Assembly: GCF_031585635.1 (NCBI RefSeq)
Contig: NZ_CP134196.1
Location: 2,356,001 to 2,420,000, forward strand
Reading direction: 5' to 3'
DNA: 64,000 nucleotides
From: Paraburkholderia sp. FT54
GTDB taxonomy: Bacteria > Pseudomonadota > Gammaproteobacteria > Burkholderiales > Burkholderiaceae
Part shown: piece by piece, positions 8,392-16,377 of the stretch
Numbering within the stretch: position 1 is the first letter of the stretch
Layout: the number at the start of each line of letters is the position of its first letter
Translations under genes and position numbers: made by a program
The notes under the pieces: generated by a model
What the model was told of the DNA's origin: nothing
Seen by the model: the letters and a program-made list of their open reading frames with translations, nothing else
Databases searched by the model: none

Positions 8392-9144
8392 TCAGCCTAG
8401 AAAAGCGCCGCCGTTCGCATGAATCGCCTGGCCCGTCAGATAACGTGCTGTCGGGCCGCATAGAAACTGCACGAGGCTCGCAACTTCCTCGGGCTGGCCA
8501 CGCCGGCCGAGCAAGGTGGTGCGTTCAGCGTGATGCGCAGGTTCGGTATTGCCCGCCGAGCCGCCACGCACAGTCGCGATCAAACCTGGCACCACGCAAT
8601 TGACGGTGATGCCGTCCGGAGCCAGATCGTGCGCCAGTGCGCGCGTCAGACCGACGAGGCCCGCTTTCGCGGCGATCACGTGCGCGCGTCCCGCCGAACC
8701 CGCATGCGCCGACATGCCACCAATATTGACGATCGCGCCGGTCCTCGATTGCCGCAGATAGGGCAACGCCGCGTGCGCGCACAGATACGAGCCGTCGAGA
8801 ATCACCGACATCACTTCACGCCAGCGCGCGAAATCCAGCTCCGCGAACGGCACTTCGCGGCGCACGGCGGCGTTGTTGACGAGAATGTCGATCTGCCCGA
8901 AATGGTGAATCGCCGCTTCCATCAGACTTCGCGCGCCCGCCGGTTCGCTGACGTCGGCCAGATGCGCGGCCGCGCGGCCGCCCGCGGCCTGGATCGCGCG
9001 CACGACCTCCGCGGCTTCGTCGGCGGAACTGCGTGCATTGACGATCACCGCATTGCCCGCCGCCGCGAGTTGCAAAGCGATTTCGCGGCCGATATTGCGC
9101 GCCGCCCCGGTGACGACCGCGACGCCGCTGAGTTCTCCATTCAT
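8392..9144 (-). CDS. SDR family oxidoreductase lacking the catalytic tyrosine
   Basis: A 250-residue short-chain dehydrogenase with the cofactor motif VVTGAARNIGRE (residues 10-21), the structural NNAA (about 90-93) and a typical C-terminus. The usual YxxxK active site reads VIAAK (156-160): Lys160 is present but Tyr is replaced by Val. It may therefore be a non-catalytic paralogue or use another acid. Its ATG overlaps the stop of the upstream MFS gene by 4 bp (ATGA), so the two are co-translated. Context suggests it acts on, or senses, the compound imported by that carrier. Confidence 0.85.
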   Translation of the reverse strand: MNGELSGVAVVTGAARNIGREIALQLAAAGNAVIVNARSSADEAAEVVRAIQAAGGRAAAHLADVSEPAGARSLMEAAIHHFGQIDILVNNAAVRREVPFAELDFARWREVMSVILDGSYLCAHAALPYLRQSRTGAIVNIGGMSAHAGSAGRAHVIAAKAGLVGLTRALAHDLAPDGITVNCVVPGLIATVRGGSAGNTEPAHHAERTTLLGRRGQPEEVASLVQFLCGPTARYLTGQAIHANGGAFLG

Positions 9145-10442
9145 GAATGCACTCCCAATGATTCCGTTGATAGCGTGGGTGTCGCGCTGGCTTGCAGCGG
9201 CCGGTCGGGACGAATCCAGAACGACAGCGCAATGCCGACCAGCAGCAGCGCGATCGACATAACGAACGGCAGGCGATAGCTGCCCGTCATGTCGGTGATC
9301 AGGCCGAACGCGACCGGCGACACGACCGCCGCGAGACCGGCCGCCGTGCTGATGAAGCCGCTTGCGACGCCCGCAAAGGCTGGCGCGATATCCATCGGCA
9401 CGGCCCAGATCGGGCCTTCAGTCGATTCGAGGCAGAACAGGGCCGCGGCCAGACACAGCGCGATCACCGTCCGGTCCCGCACGAACAGTACGCACGAGAG
9501 AAACAGCAGCGAGCCTGCGAATCCGATGATGATCACGTTGCGGCGCGCCGTGTTCAGATTGCCGGTGCGTCGATAGATCGCGTCGGTCAGCAGGCCGCCC
9601 GCCGTATCGCCGACCACTCCCGCGAGAAACACGCCCGACGTAAACAGCGCCGTACTCTTCAAATCAATGCCGTACACGCCGACGAAAAAGCTCGGCAGCC
9701 AGCTCAAATACAGCCATAGCGTCCATGCGTGACAGAAGAACACCAGCGTGACCGGCATGATGCGCCGTATCAGCGGCCACCACGGCACCGCCGTGCGATG
9801 GCGCGGGCCGGCATACGGCGGCAACGTCTCGACTTCAGCGGCGGTGATCGACGGATGCGTGCGCGGATCGTCGCGGAAATACAGCGCCCATACGACCACC
9901 CAGATCGCGCTGACGCAGCCGAGTGCCATAAACGCGCCTCGCCAGCCGAGCAGCGGAATCATCAGCACGAGCAGCGGCGGCGTGACGGTGGCCGCCAGGC
10001 GCGCGGCCGAGTGCGTGAAGCCCTGTGCGAAGCCACGTTTGACCAGCGGAACCCAGTTGGCCATCGCGCGCGTGGCGTTCGGAATCGTGCCGGCTTCGCC
10101 GAGACCGACCAGCGCGCGAGAAAGGACCAGCGTGGCGAGACCTCCGGTCACCCCGGTCGCGAGCGTGCCGAGCGTCCACAGGATGCCCGAGAACGCCAGC
10201 ATCCGGCGAGGTCCGATCTTGTCGCCCAGATAGCCGTTGATGACCTGAAAGATCGCATAGCAATAGCCGAACGCCGAGAGCGCGATGCCGAGCTGCGTGT
10301 TCGACAGATGCATCTCCGACTTCAGCAGCGGCGCCGCGATTGAAAGATTCACCCGGTCGACATATTCGATGAAATACATCGCGCAGATCAGCATAAACAC
10401 TCTGCCCGTGGTGCCGGTGAACATGCCTGCTTTCGATTTCAT
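9141..10442 (-). CDS. MFS transporter (anion:cation symporter type)
   Basis: A 433-residue inner-membrane carrier with twelve predicted helices. It shows the loop 2-3 signature GYLGDKIGPRRMLAFSGILW and an early YVDRVNLSIAAPLLK, both typical of the ACS family that imports hexuronates, tartrate, phthalate and other organic anions. It is the upstream partner of the SDR gene, overlapping it by 4 bp, and sits downstream of a second MFS gene in the same direction with a gap of about 100 bp. Substrate unknown; the neighbouring MmgE/PrpD and GntR genes favour a carboxylic acid. Confidence 0.88.
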   Translation of the reverse strand: MKSKAGMFTGTTGRVFMLICAMYFIEYVDRVNLSIAAPLLKSEMHLSNTQLGIALSAFGYCYAIFQVINGYLGDKIGPRRMLAFSGILWTLGTLATGVTGGLATLVLSRALVGLGEAGTIPNATRAMANWVPLVKRGFAQGFTHSAARLAATVTPPLLVLMIPLLGWRGAFMALGCVSAIWVVVWALYFRDDPRTHPSITAAEVETLPPYAGPRHRTAVPWWPLIRRIMPVTLVFFCHAWTLWLYLSWLPSFFVGVYGIDLKSTALFTSGVFLAGVVGDTAGGLLTDAIYRRTGNLNTARRNVIIIGFAGSLLFLSCVLFVRDRTVIALCLAAALFCLESTEGPIWAVPMDIAPAFAGVASGFISTAAGLAAVVSPVAFGLITDMTGSYRLPFVMSIALLLVGIALSFWIRPDRPLQASATPTLSTESLGVHS

Positions 10443-10546
10443 CTTGAACCGCCCTGCCGGTGACCGCGTTGCATGGTTTGCTCCTTCAGTTTCGATTGCC
10501 GCCGACGCCTCGCGGCGCGACGCACATCATTAGGAATACGTGGGGA

Positions 10547-11830
10547 TCATCTCTGCAGTGCCCGGTGCGCGGTTTCCGGCGCCCACTTCACGCAGACGAG
10601 ACCCACCAGATAGATCATCGAGACGGCACTGATGGCGAGCGGATAGGAACCGAACATCGCCGCGAGCGCGCCGACAATCGACGGCCCCGCCGCGCCGAGC
10701 ACGCGGCCGAAGCTGAAGGCGAATCCGGAACCGAGCGCGCGCTGCATCGTCGGGAACATTTCGGGCAGCCAGATCGTGAACAGCGAGAACACGCCGCTCG
10801 TGAAGAACCCGAGCAACGGCAGTGTGATCAGGAATAGCGGCAGGCTTTTCAGCAGCACCACAATGCCGAAGTACGACGTGACATTGCAGATCAGCGCGCC
10901 CGCGAAGAACACGCTGGCGACCGATTTGCGGCGCGGAATCCAGCGCACGATCCACGGCATCGCGACGCATCCCGCGAGCGTGCCCACGCTCAGGATCAAT
11001 CCGCTCAGCGAGCCGAGATACTGCGCATCGGCAACGGATGCGCCGCCCGCGCGTTGCCAGGTGATCACAAGCGTCGGAATCCAGAACGTCGACGACCACA
11101 GCCCGAAGATCAGGCACGTCATCATTAGTGCGGCCGACCATGTGGTGCGCGCCATGCCATGCGCGAACAGATCGCTGACGCGCGCACGCGGACCCTGTGC
11201 GCGCTTCTGTTCTTGCCAACGGCGCGACTCCGGCACGCCGAGCCGCAGCCAGATCGTCAGCAACGCGGGCGCGCTGCCGATCAGAAACAGGACGCGCCAG
11301 CCGCCCAGCGGCAAAATCACCAGCGCGGCAGCGGACGCCAATAGAAAGCCGATCGGCGTGCCGGTGTGCAGCCATCCCGACAGACGCTCACGCAAAGGCT
11401 CGGGCACCGACTCCTGCAACAACGGCGCGCCGGCAGCCCACTCGCCGCCTATGCCGAAGCCCGTCAGAAAACGAAAGATCGCGAACGACACAATGCCGGG
11501 CGCGAGTCCGCAGGCGCCGGTGAAGATCGAATAGATCAGGATGGTCGCGCACATGGTCGGCACGCGCCCAAAACGGTCCGCGCACCAACCCCAGAACATC
11601 GAGCAGGCCCAGCCGAGCATGAAGAGGCTGAACATCAAACCGCCGAGCCGCGCGATGTGCGCATGATCGGCCACGAAACCGCTTTTCGGCAGCAACTCGG
11701 TCAAGGCGGGCACGATCACGTAGATGTAGATGGCGTTGTCGAAGCCATCCAGCATCCAGCCCGCCCATGTGGCGATAAAGACGCGATACGGACGTGCTGC
11801 TGCGACTGCCACACCGACTGAACTCGACAT
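10547..11830 (-). CDS. MFS transporter (AAHS/NanT-like)
   Basis: A 427-residue carrier. It starts with FIATWAGWMLDGFDNAIYIYV, whose helix-1 WxLDGFD pattern is seen in aromatic acid, sialate and other metabolite:H+ symporters. The loop 2-3 motif is GWCADRFGRVPTMCATILIY. The ATG at 11830 was preferred over that at 11848 because AGGAG lies 6 bp upstream of it. The promoter region holds a TTGTCGACAA-like half palindrome (11885-11892), suggesting control by the GntR regulator at 12381. Substrate unknown. Confidence 0.87.
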   Translation of the reverse strand: MSSSVGVAVAAARPYRVFIATWAGWMLDGFDNAIYIYVIVPALTELLPKSGFVADHAHIARLGGLMFSLFMLGWACSMFWGWCADRFGRVPTMCATILIYSIFTGACGLAPGIVSFAIFRFLTGFGIGGEWAAGAPLLQESVPEPLRERLSGWLHTGTPIGFLLASAAALVILPLGGWRVLFLIGSAPALLTIWLRLGVPESRRWQEQKRAQGPRARVSDLFAHGMARTTWSAALMMTCLIFGLWSSTFWIPTLVITWQRAGGASVADAQYLGSLSGLILSVGTLAGCVAMPWIVRWIPRRKSVASVFFAGALICNVTSYFGIVVLLKSLPLFLITLPLLGFFTSGVFSLFTIWLPEMFPTMQRALGSGFAFSFGRVLGAAGPSIVGALAAMFGSYPLAISAVSMIYLVGLVCVKWAPETAHRALQR

Positions 11831-11884
11831 CTGGTCTCCTGAATTCATGGTCCGCCGCGTTCGTTGATATCGCGGCTTGTGTTA

Positions 11885-11894
11885 TGTCGACAAT
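11885..11894. promoter_or_regulatory. Putative GntR operator (degenerate copy)
   Basis: TGTCGACAAT, one nearly complete copy of the TTGTCGACAA palindrome found twice upstream of the GntR gene. It lies about 55 bp upstream of the MFS gene start at 11830. Shared sites on both sides suggest joint control by the regulator encoded at 12381. Confidence 0.55.
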
Positions 11895-11959
11895 GTTAGC
11901 GATGAAGCGCGCGGTGCTCGTATGAGGCGCGCGTCATCGGTACGGCAGGTGGCGTCGTT

Positions 11960-12121
11960 TTACGACGCCTTTTCCACAGGGCGCGCCAGCTCCGCCAGCG
12001 TCGCGACGTTGTCCAGCGATTCCATTCGACATCTCGCGTCGAGCAGCTTCGCGGTGTGCGCGCCGCCCAGAATCGGTTCGACCAGGTCAGTGAACCTGGC
12101 GGCCAGTTCGTCATTGTTCAT
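11960..12121 (-). pseudogene. MmgE/PrpD C-terminal remnant (53 codons)
   Basis: A 53-codon frame (MNNDELAARFTDLVEPILGG...) aligns with the last 48 residues of the full-length protein encoded at 153-1508: DELAARFTDLVEPILGG against DELMHKVRLLVDPLLGE, and MESLDNVATLAELARP against LDTAANLDALFALCAP. It holds only the extreme C-terminus of the lid domain and has no helical domain before it. It is best read as the end of a deleted MmgE/PrpD gene, although it keeps an ATG and an open frame. It lies between the MFS gene and the divergent gntR gene, where a catabolic gene once stood. Confidence 0.6.
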
Positions 12122-12242
12122 CGGCCGATCGCGAGAGTTTCGGTGACGCGATCGGCTTGGGTCATCGGATCGAAAAGGGTAGTGAGGCCATGAAAAGGGA
12201 ACCGTCAGGGGAACCGCCAGCGTACGAGATCGCATTGTACAT

Positions 12243-12254
12243 ATTGTCGACAAT
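12243..12254. promoter_or_regulatory. Putative GntR operator, site 1
   Basis: ATTGTCGACAAT, a perfect 12-bp palindrome about 127 bp upstream of the GntR start. Dyads of this size are usual for FadR/FCD-type GntR proteins. A second copy follows 51 bp further on. Confidence 0.65.
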
Positions 12255-12304
12255 ACGCAAATCATGGCAAATTCTAGTTGCGCGCATCTATTGTGGATAG
12301 TATG

Positions 12305-12314
12305 TTGTCGACAA
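12305..12314. promoter_or_regulatory. Putative GntR operator, site 2
   Basis: TTGTCGACAA, perfect palindrome, about 67 bp upstream of the GntR start codon. The same core as site 1 implies autoregulation and perhaps looping between the sites. Confidence 0.65.
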
Positions 12315-12380
12315 TCTTCAAGCCGCAATGTGCGTTGTACACTGCCAGTTTTTCCCAAATACAGTTCCACAGGTCCGCTT

Positions 12381-13130
12381 ATGCCCCGCCCCACCACGTC
12401 GCTCGAGTTGCTTCGCTCCGTCACGCTGTCCGGTCTCGTGCAAGATGAAATTCTGCGACGCATCAAGACTGGCGAACTCGAGGCCGGCATGAAACTCAAC
12501 GAGATGGATCTCGCCGACCACCTGAAGATCAGCCGCAGTCCGGTGCGCGAGGCGTTTCGCGCACTCGAGGAAGCGGGGCTCGTGTGGCTCGAAAAGAATC
12601 GCGGCGTTTACATCCGCGAGATTTCCGATGCCGAAGCCGCCGAACTCTACGAAGTGCGCGCCGGGCTCGACGAGATGGCCGGCCGCCGGCTGGCCTCGAA
12701 GATCACCGACACGCAGTTGCAGGAACTGCACGCCATGCTCGATCAGCTCGAGGCCAGCTCGATCCACGGCGAGCTGAACAACTACTTCACGCTGAATATC
12801 GCCTTTCACGACCGGCTGGTCGAACTGTCGGGCAACGCGACGATGCTCGGTCTGTACCGGCAAGTGGTCAACCGCCTGCATCTGCTGCGCCGGCGCGGCT
12901 TTTCGATTACCGGCAGTTCGCAGGCATCGCACACGGAACACCGATTGATTCTCGAGGCGCTCGCGAGCCGCGATGCTGAAGCCGTCGCGACGGCGATGCG
13001 TCAGCACGTGCAGGCGGGCTTCCAGCGCGCGATCGCCGCGCACGGCGCGGAAGACGCCGCGCCTGGAACCGCGGCCGGTGCTGCAGCCGATGCAAAGGCG
13101 CAATCCACTCTCGCCGACGGTCCGCGCTAG
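12381..13130 (+). CDS. GntR family transcriptional regulator (FadR/FCD subfamily)
   Basis: A 249-residue regulator. An N-terminal winged helix-turn-helix (about residues 12-75) includes LADHLKISRSPVREAFRALE and LEKNRGVYI. A C-terminal all-helical FCD domain binds a small carboxylate effector, with the usual metal-ligand pattern RAGLDEMAGRRLA, FHDRLVELSGN and HRLILEAL. The start at 12381 places the helix-turn-helix at the normal distance; the open frame extends upstream but across the operators. It faces the MFS gene divergently and precedes the MmgE/PrpD gene by 76 bp. It is probably a repressor of both flanking units, released by the imported acid. Confidence 0.9.
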   Translation: MPRPTTSLELLRSVTLSGLVQDEILRRIKTGELEAGMKLNEMDLADHLKISRSPVREAFRALEEAGLVWLEKNRGVYIREISDAEAAELYEVRAGLDEMAGRRLASKITDTQLQELHAMLDQLEASSIHGELNNYFTLNIAFHDRLVELSGNATMLGLYRQVVNRLHLLRRRGFSITGSSQASHTEHRLILEALASRDAEAVATAMRQHVQAGFQRAIAAHGAEDAAPGTAAGAAADAKAQSTLADGPR

Positions 13131-13206
13131 TCGCGCAACAGTCCTTTTGCCCACGCGCGACACGGCGGCGCACGCATTTCATTATCGATTCGGAGTGGTC
13201 ACCCGT

Positions 13207-14592
13207 ATGAGTGTTGAAAAACCAGAAGGACACGGAATCATCGGCGAAAAACTCGGTGCCTGGATTGCCGATGTGCACACCTCAGCGTTGCCTGCAAAGA
13301 CGGTCGAAACCGCCCGTCTGCTGCTGCTCGATGTGACGGGTTTGTGCATCGCCGGGCGCGAGGAGTCGTATATCCGCGCGACGCTGCAAGCCACCGATGC
13401 AGGCGGCGCCTGCACCGCGCTCGGCCACGCGGGCAGCTTCAGTGCGTTCGATGCGGCGCTGATCAACGGCACCGCCGCGCACGGCGAAGATTACGACGAC
13501 ACCTTCGAGGGCGGTCCGGTGCACTCGGGCGCGGTGGTCGTACCCGCGGTGCTGGCGGCGTGCGAACGCGAAGGCCTCAGCGGCGAGGCGTTGCTGCGCG
13601 GCATTGCAGTCGGCACGGAGTTGATGTGTCGGCTGAGTCTCGTCGCACCGCGCGCGATCCACACCGCCGGCTTTCATCCGACCGCCGTGATCGGCGCACT
13701 TGCCGCAGCGGGTGGCGTGGCGAGCGCGCTGCGGCTGAATCCGCAGCAGGCCACCTCGGCGCTCGGTATCGCGGGCAGCATGGCGGCCGGGATCATCGAA
13801 TATCTGGCCGAAGGCACCTCGACCAAGCGCATGCACGCCGGATGGGCCGCGCAGTCGGGCATTCGCGCGGCGCTGATGGCGCGTGGCGGCTTCGACGGAC
13901 CGCGCACCGTGCTCGAAGGCAAGCACGGTTTCTTCAAGGCGTTTGCGCCGTCGCGCGCGCCCGACTTCTCGCCGGTGCTCGATACGCTCGGCAAGTCGTG
14001 GATCATGGAGACGATCGCGTTCAAGCCTTATGCGTGCGGCACGATGACCCAGCCGTATATCGATTGCGCGATCGCACTCGCGCAGCGCGGCGTGCAGGCA
14101 GAGCAGATTCGCGACATCGTGTGCGAAGTTGGCGAAGGCACGGTGCATCGGCTGTGGGAAGACCTCGCGGTCAAGCATCGGCCGCCGACCGCTTACGCCG
14201 CCAAATTCAGCACACCGTTCTGCATGGCCGTAGGTTTCTTCGATCGCAAGGCGGGCTTCAGCCAGTTCACCGAAGCGCGCATTCACGATCCGGCGGTGCT
14301 CGCGTTGGCCGGCAAGATCCGCTATGTGATCGATCCGGACAACGAGTATCCGAGCAATTTCACCGGCCACTTGCGCGCGACGCTCAACGACGGCACCGTT
14401 CAGGAAGTGCGTCAACCGCATATGCGCGGCGGCGCGCGCGAGCCGTTGTCACGCGCCGAACTCGCGGCCAAATTCACCGACAACGCGAAGCACGGCGGCT
14501 GGAGCTCAACTCTTGCCGACGAGGCGCGCGAATGGTGCGAGACGGTGTTCGACGAGCCGGCGCTCGGCGCGATCGCGCAGTTCCGGCGATAG
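13207..14592 (+). CDS. MmgE/PrpD family protein
   Basis: A 461-residue full-length MmgE/PrpD protein. Family landmarks are INGTAAHGEDYDDTFEGGPV (about 99-118), ALGIAGSMAAGIIEYLAEGT, TKRMHAGWAAQSGIRAALM, the lid segment IAFKPYACGTMTQPYIDCAI and a C-terminal SRAELAAKFTDNAK. The start at 13207 follows the last in-frame upstream residues that look non-coding. It lies 76 bp after the GntR gene on the same strand and is probably the enzyme of the locus, acting on a hydroxy-acid or unsaturated acid taken up by the MFS carriers. The exact reaction is unknown. Confidence 0.9.
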   Translation: MSVEKPEGHGIIGEKLGAWIADVHTSALPAKTVETARLLLLDVTGLCIAGREESYIRATLQATDAGGACTALGHAGSFSAFDAALINGTAAHGEDYDDTFEGGPVHSGAVVVPAVLAACEREGLSGEALLRGIAVGTELMCRLSLVAPRAIHTAGFHPTAVIGALAAAGGVASALRLNPQQATSALGIAGSMAAGIIEYLAEGTSTKRMHAGWAAQSGIRAALMARGGFDGPRTVLEGKHGFFKAFAPSRAPDFSPVLDTLGKSWIMETIAFKPYACGTMTQPYIDCAIALAQRGVQAEQIRDIVCEVGEGTVHRLWEDLAVKHRPPTAYAAKFSTPFCMAVGFFDRKAGFSQFTEARIHDPAVLALAGKIRYVIDPDNEYPSNFTGHLRATLNDGTVQEVRQPHMRGGAREPLSRAELAAKFTDNAKHGGWSSTLADEAREWCETVFDEPALGAIAQFRR

Positions 14593-14739
14593 GCCTGTCG
14601 GTCGACGCTTGCGACGCCTTTGTTTGCGGGCGTCCGTTCGTTGATGACATGTGGCGCCCTTTCACACACAGCAGACGTCGCGGCCATTTCCGAACAGTCA
14701 CGCGGACGGCACGCGCCGCCTGCCCGCGACGCACACCGC

Positions 14740-15480
14740 TCAATCCTGCAAGCCGCGCACGTTCCGATAAGAACAGCGGCTCGAATCGACGAACCGCACG
14801 CGAAATTCGACTGGCTGATCCTTGAACGTATAAGCCGTGCGTTCGATACGCAGCACCGGCGCGCCAACTTCGATATCCAGCGCGCGCGCCACCTCTTCGT
14901 CGGCGCTTGCGCCGCCCAGATCTTCCACCACGCGCACCACGGAAATCCCGAAGTGCTCCTGGTAAAAGCCATAGATGGAGCCGCGCCGTGCTTCGAACAT
15001 GCCGGCTTCGAGACTCGGGAACACATCGAGCGGAAACCACAAGCGATCCAGCATGACAGGCACATCGTCATGCAGCCGAAGATTGACGGCGGTGGCAAGC
15101 CGTGCGCCGCGTGCGAGCTTGAGCGTCGCGGCCAGCGCCGGGCTCGCGCGCTCCTTGCCGAAGCGCAGCAGGCGTGCCGTGACCTTCAGTAACTCGCCGT
15201 CTGTATCGACGAAGCTGAAGTAGTGGTCGAACGCATGTTCGTCGGCGAACTTCGCGACGATCGTGCCGCGCCCTGCCCGGCGAATCAGCAGGCGCTCGGC
15301 CACCAGTTCTTCGACGGCGCGCCGGATCGTGCCGATGCCGACGCCGAATTCCTCGGCCAGTTGCGGCTCCGTGGGGATCTTGTCGCCGGCCGTCCATTGG
15401 CCGGTCTGAAGGCGCTCGACAATACGGGCGCGGACGATTTCATAGAGCGGCTGCTCTCCCGGAGTACGAAGTCCTGGCAT
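14740..15480 (-). CDS. GntR family transcriptional regulator (HutC/UTRA subfamily)
   Basis: A 246-residue regulator. An N-terminal winged helix (about 8-75) reads PLYEIVRARIVERLQTGQW, LAEEFGVGIGTIRRAVEELV and RRAGRGTIVAKF. A UTRA effector domain follows (about 95-235), with GARLATAVNLRLHDDVPVML and the ending VEFRVRFVDSSR. The gene points away from the VOC and MFS genes. A 22-bp perfect palindrome lies between them at 15717-15738 and is the obvious operator. Such proteins usually repress uptake and catabolism genes until the substrate binds. Confidence 0.9.
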   Translation of the reverse strand: MPGLRTPGEQPLYEIVRARIVERLQTGQWTAGDKIPTEPQLAEEFGVGIGTIRRAVEELVAERLLIRRAGRGTIVAKFADEHAFDHYFSFVDTDGELLKVTARLLRFGKERASPALAATLKLARGARLATAVNLRLHDDVPVMLDRLWFPLDVFPSLEAGMFEARRGSIYGFYQEHFGISVVRVVEDLGGASADEEVARALDIEVGAPVLRIERTAYTFKDQPVEFRVRFVDSSRCSYRNVRGLQD

Positions 15481-15716
15481 TCAGGTCAGTGTCAGAGTGA
15501 AGAAAAAGGAATCGGAAAAAGCCGTTCGATCCGCGATGAGGTGGCCGCGAGACGCACGCATTTCATGCGCCGCGCCCGGTCCGATTCGCAGCCCGCACGG
15601 CGAATTCCGGAAGGATACAGGATCGACACCGGCATGCGTGACTGTGACAGGCGACATGCCGATAGCCGGCGCGATGGGCGGAGGCAATCGGCATCGACCC
15701 GAACCTATCTGTTGAT

Positions 15717-15738
15717 TCGAATCATTCGAATGATTCGA
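15717..15738. promoter_or_regulatory. 22-bp perfect palindromic operator
   Basis: The central 20 bp are CGAATCATTCGAATGATTCG; the outer T and A also pair, giving an unbroken 22-bp dyad. It is 76 bp upstream of the VOC gene start, in the region shared with the divergent GntR/UTRA gene. A TGATTCG half site lies just to its left. Its symmetry suits a dimeric regulator; GntR/UTRA is the nearest candidate. Confidence 0.75.
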
Positions 15739-15814
15739 TTGACTGAGATCACATGTCGTCTTAGACTGATCTTCATCGCGCAACCACGCGCGCTTACATC
15801 AGAGGAGATGAGCC

Positions 15815-16246
15815 ATGCCGAATTTCATCAAGCACATTGCATTCAAGGTTGAAGACGTCGAGAAGGAACGCGCGTTTTATGAGAACGTGTTCGGCTACAA
15901 GCACGTGAATACCGTGCGTCGCAAGGGCAAGAACGGCGATCACATTTCGCATCACCTGACCGACGGTTATATGGACCTGACGCTGATTCACTACGAGAAA
16001 TCCGATTCCGATGAAGCCGATTTCGCCGGCCCGGCGCCATGCATTCACCACATCGGCATGGAAGTGGAAGACCTCGACGCGTTCGTCGCGCAGATCAAGG
16101 AGAACGGCGGCGAAATCCTGACGGCGCCGGGTCATCTGCCGGTCAAGTTCCGTTCGCCGAACGGCCCGGTTGCCGAAGTCGTGCCGATGCAACGCTGGGA
16201 AAAGAAGACGCTCGCCGCCGGCGTGCACGGCGAAGTACTCGAGTAA
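15815..16246 (+). CDS. VOC family (glyoxalase/dioxygenase-like) protein
   Basis: A 143-residue single vicinal-oxygen-chelate module made of two beta-alpha-beta-beta-beta halves. The N-terminal half begins FIKHIAFKVEDVEKERAFYE (His7 a likely metal ligand). The second half begins CIHHIGMEVEDLDAFVAQI, and a Glu near the end (PVAEVVPM) completes a typical H-H-E metal site. GGAGATGAGCC precedes the ATG. It is the first gene of a probable unit with the MFS carrier and may isomerise or cleave the imported compound; its chemistry cannot be fixed from sequence. Confidence 0.87.
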   Translation: MPNFIKHIAFKVEDVEKERAFYENVFGYKHVNTVRRKGKNGDHISHHLTDGYMDLTLIHYEKSDSDEADFAGPAPCIHHIGMEVEDLDAFVAQIKENGGEILTAPGHLPVKFRSPNGPVAEVVPMQRWEKKTLAAGVHGEVLE

Positions 16247-16333
16247 GACGTTTCAGTTCGCATCACACCAATTCATAGCGAACTGTTCGACGTACGGCGA
16301 CGTGGGGCGATTCCCGCGGCGCCGCGACACCAA

Positions 16334-16357
16334 ACGCAACGGCGTGTGCCGTTGCGT
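16334..16357 (+). promoter_or_regulatory. Intercistronic hairpin before the MFS ribosome binding site
   Basis: ACGCAACGGC and GCCGTTGCGT form a perfect 10-bp stem with the 4-nt loop GTGT, ending just before the ribosome binding site AAGGAGGAG (16364-16372). No T run follows, so it is more likely an mRNA stabiliser or a translation-tuning element than a terminator. Confidence 0.6.
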
Positions 16358-16377
16358 GGTCGCAAGGAGGAGACACG

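Noticed and set aside
12264..12380. Upstream extension of the GntR frame
   Set aside because: It crosses the operator region and codes residues unlike the family; the start at 12381 fits.
12973..13206. Upstream extension of the MmgE/PrpD frame at 13207
   Set aside because: Overlaps the GntR gene; residues are not MmgE-like.
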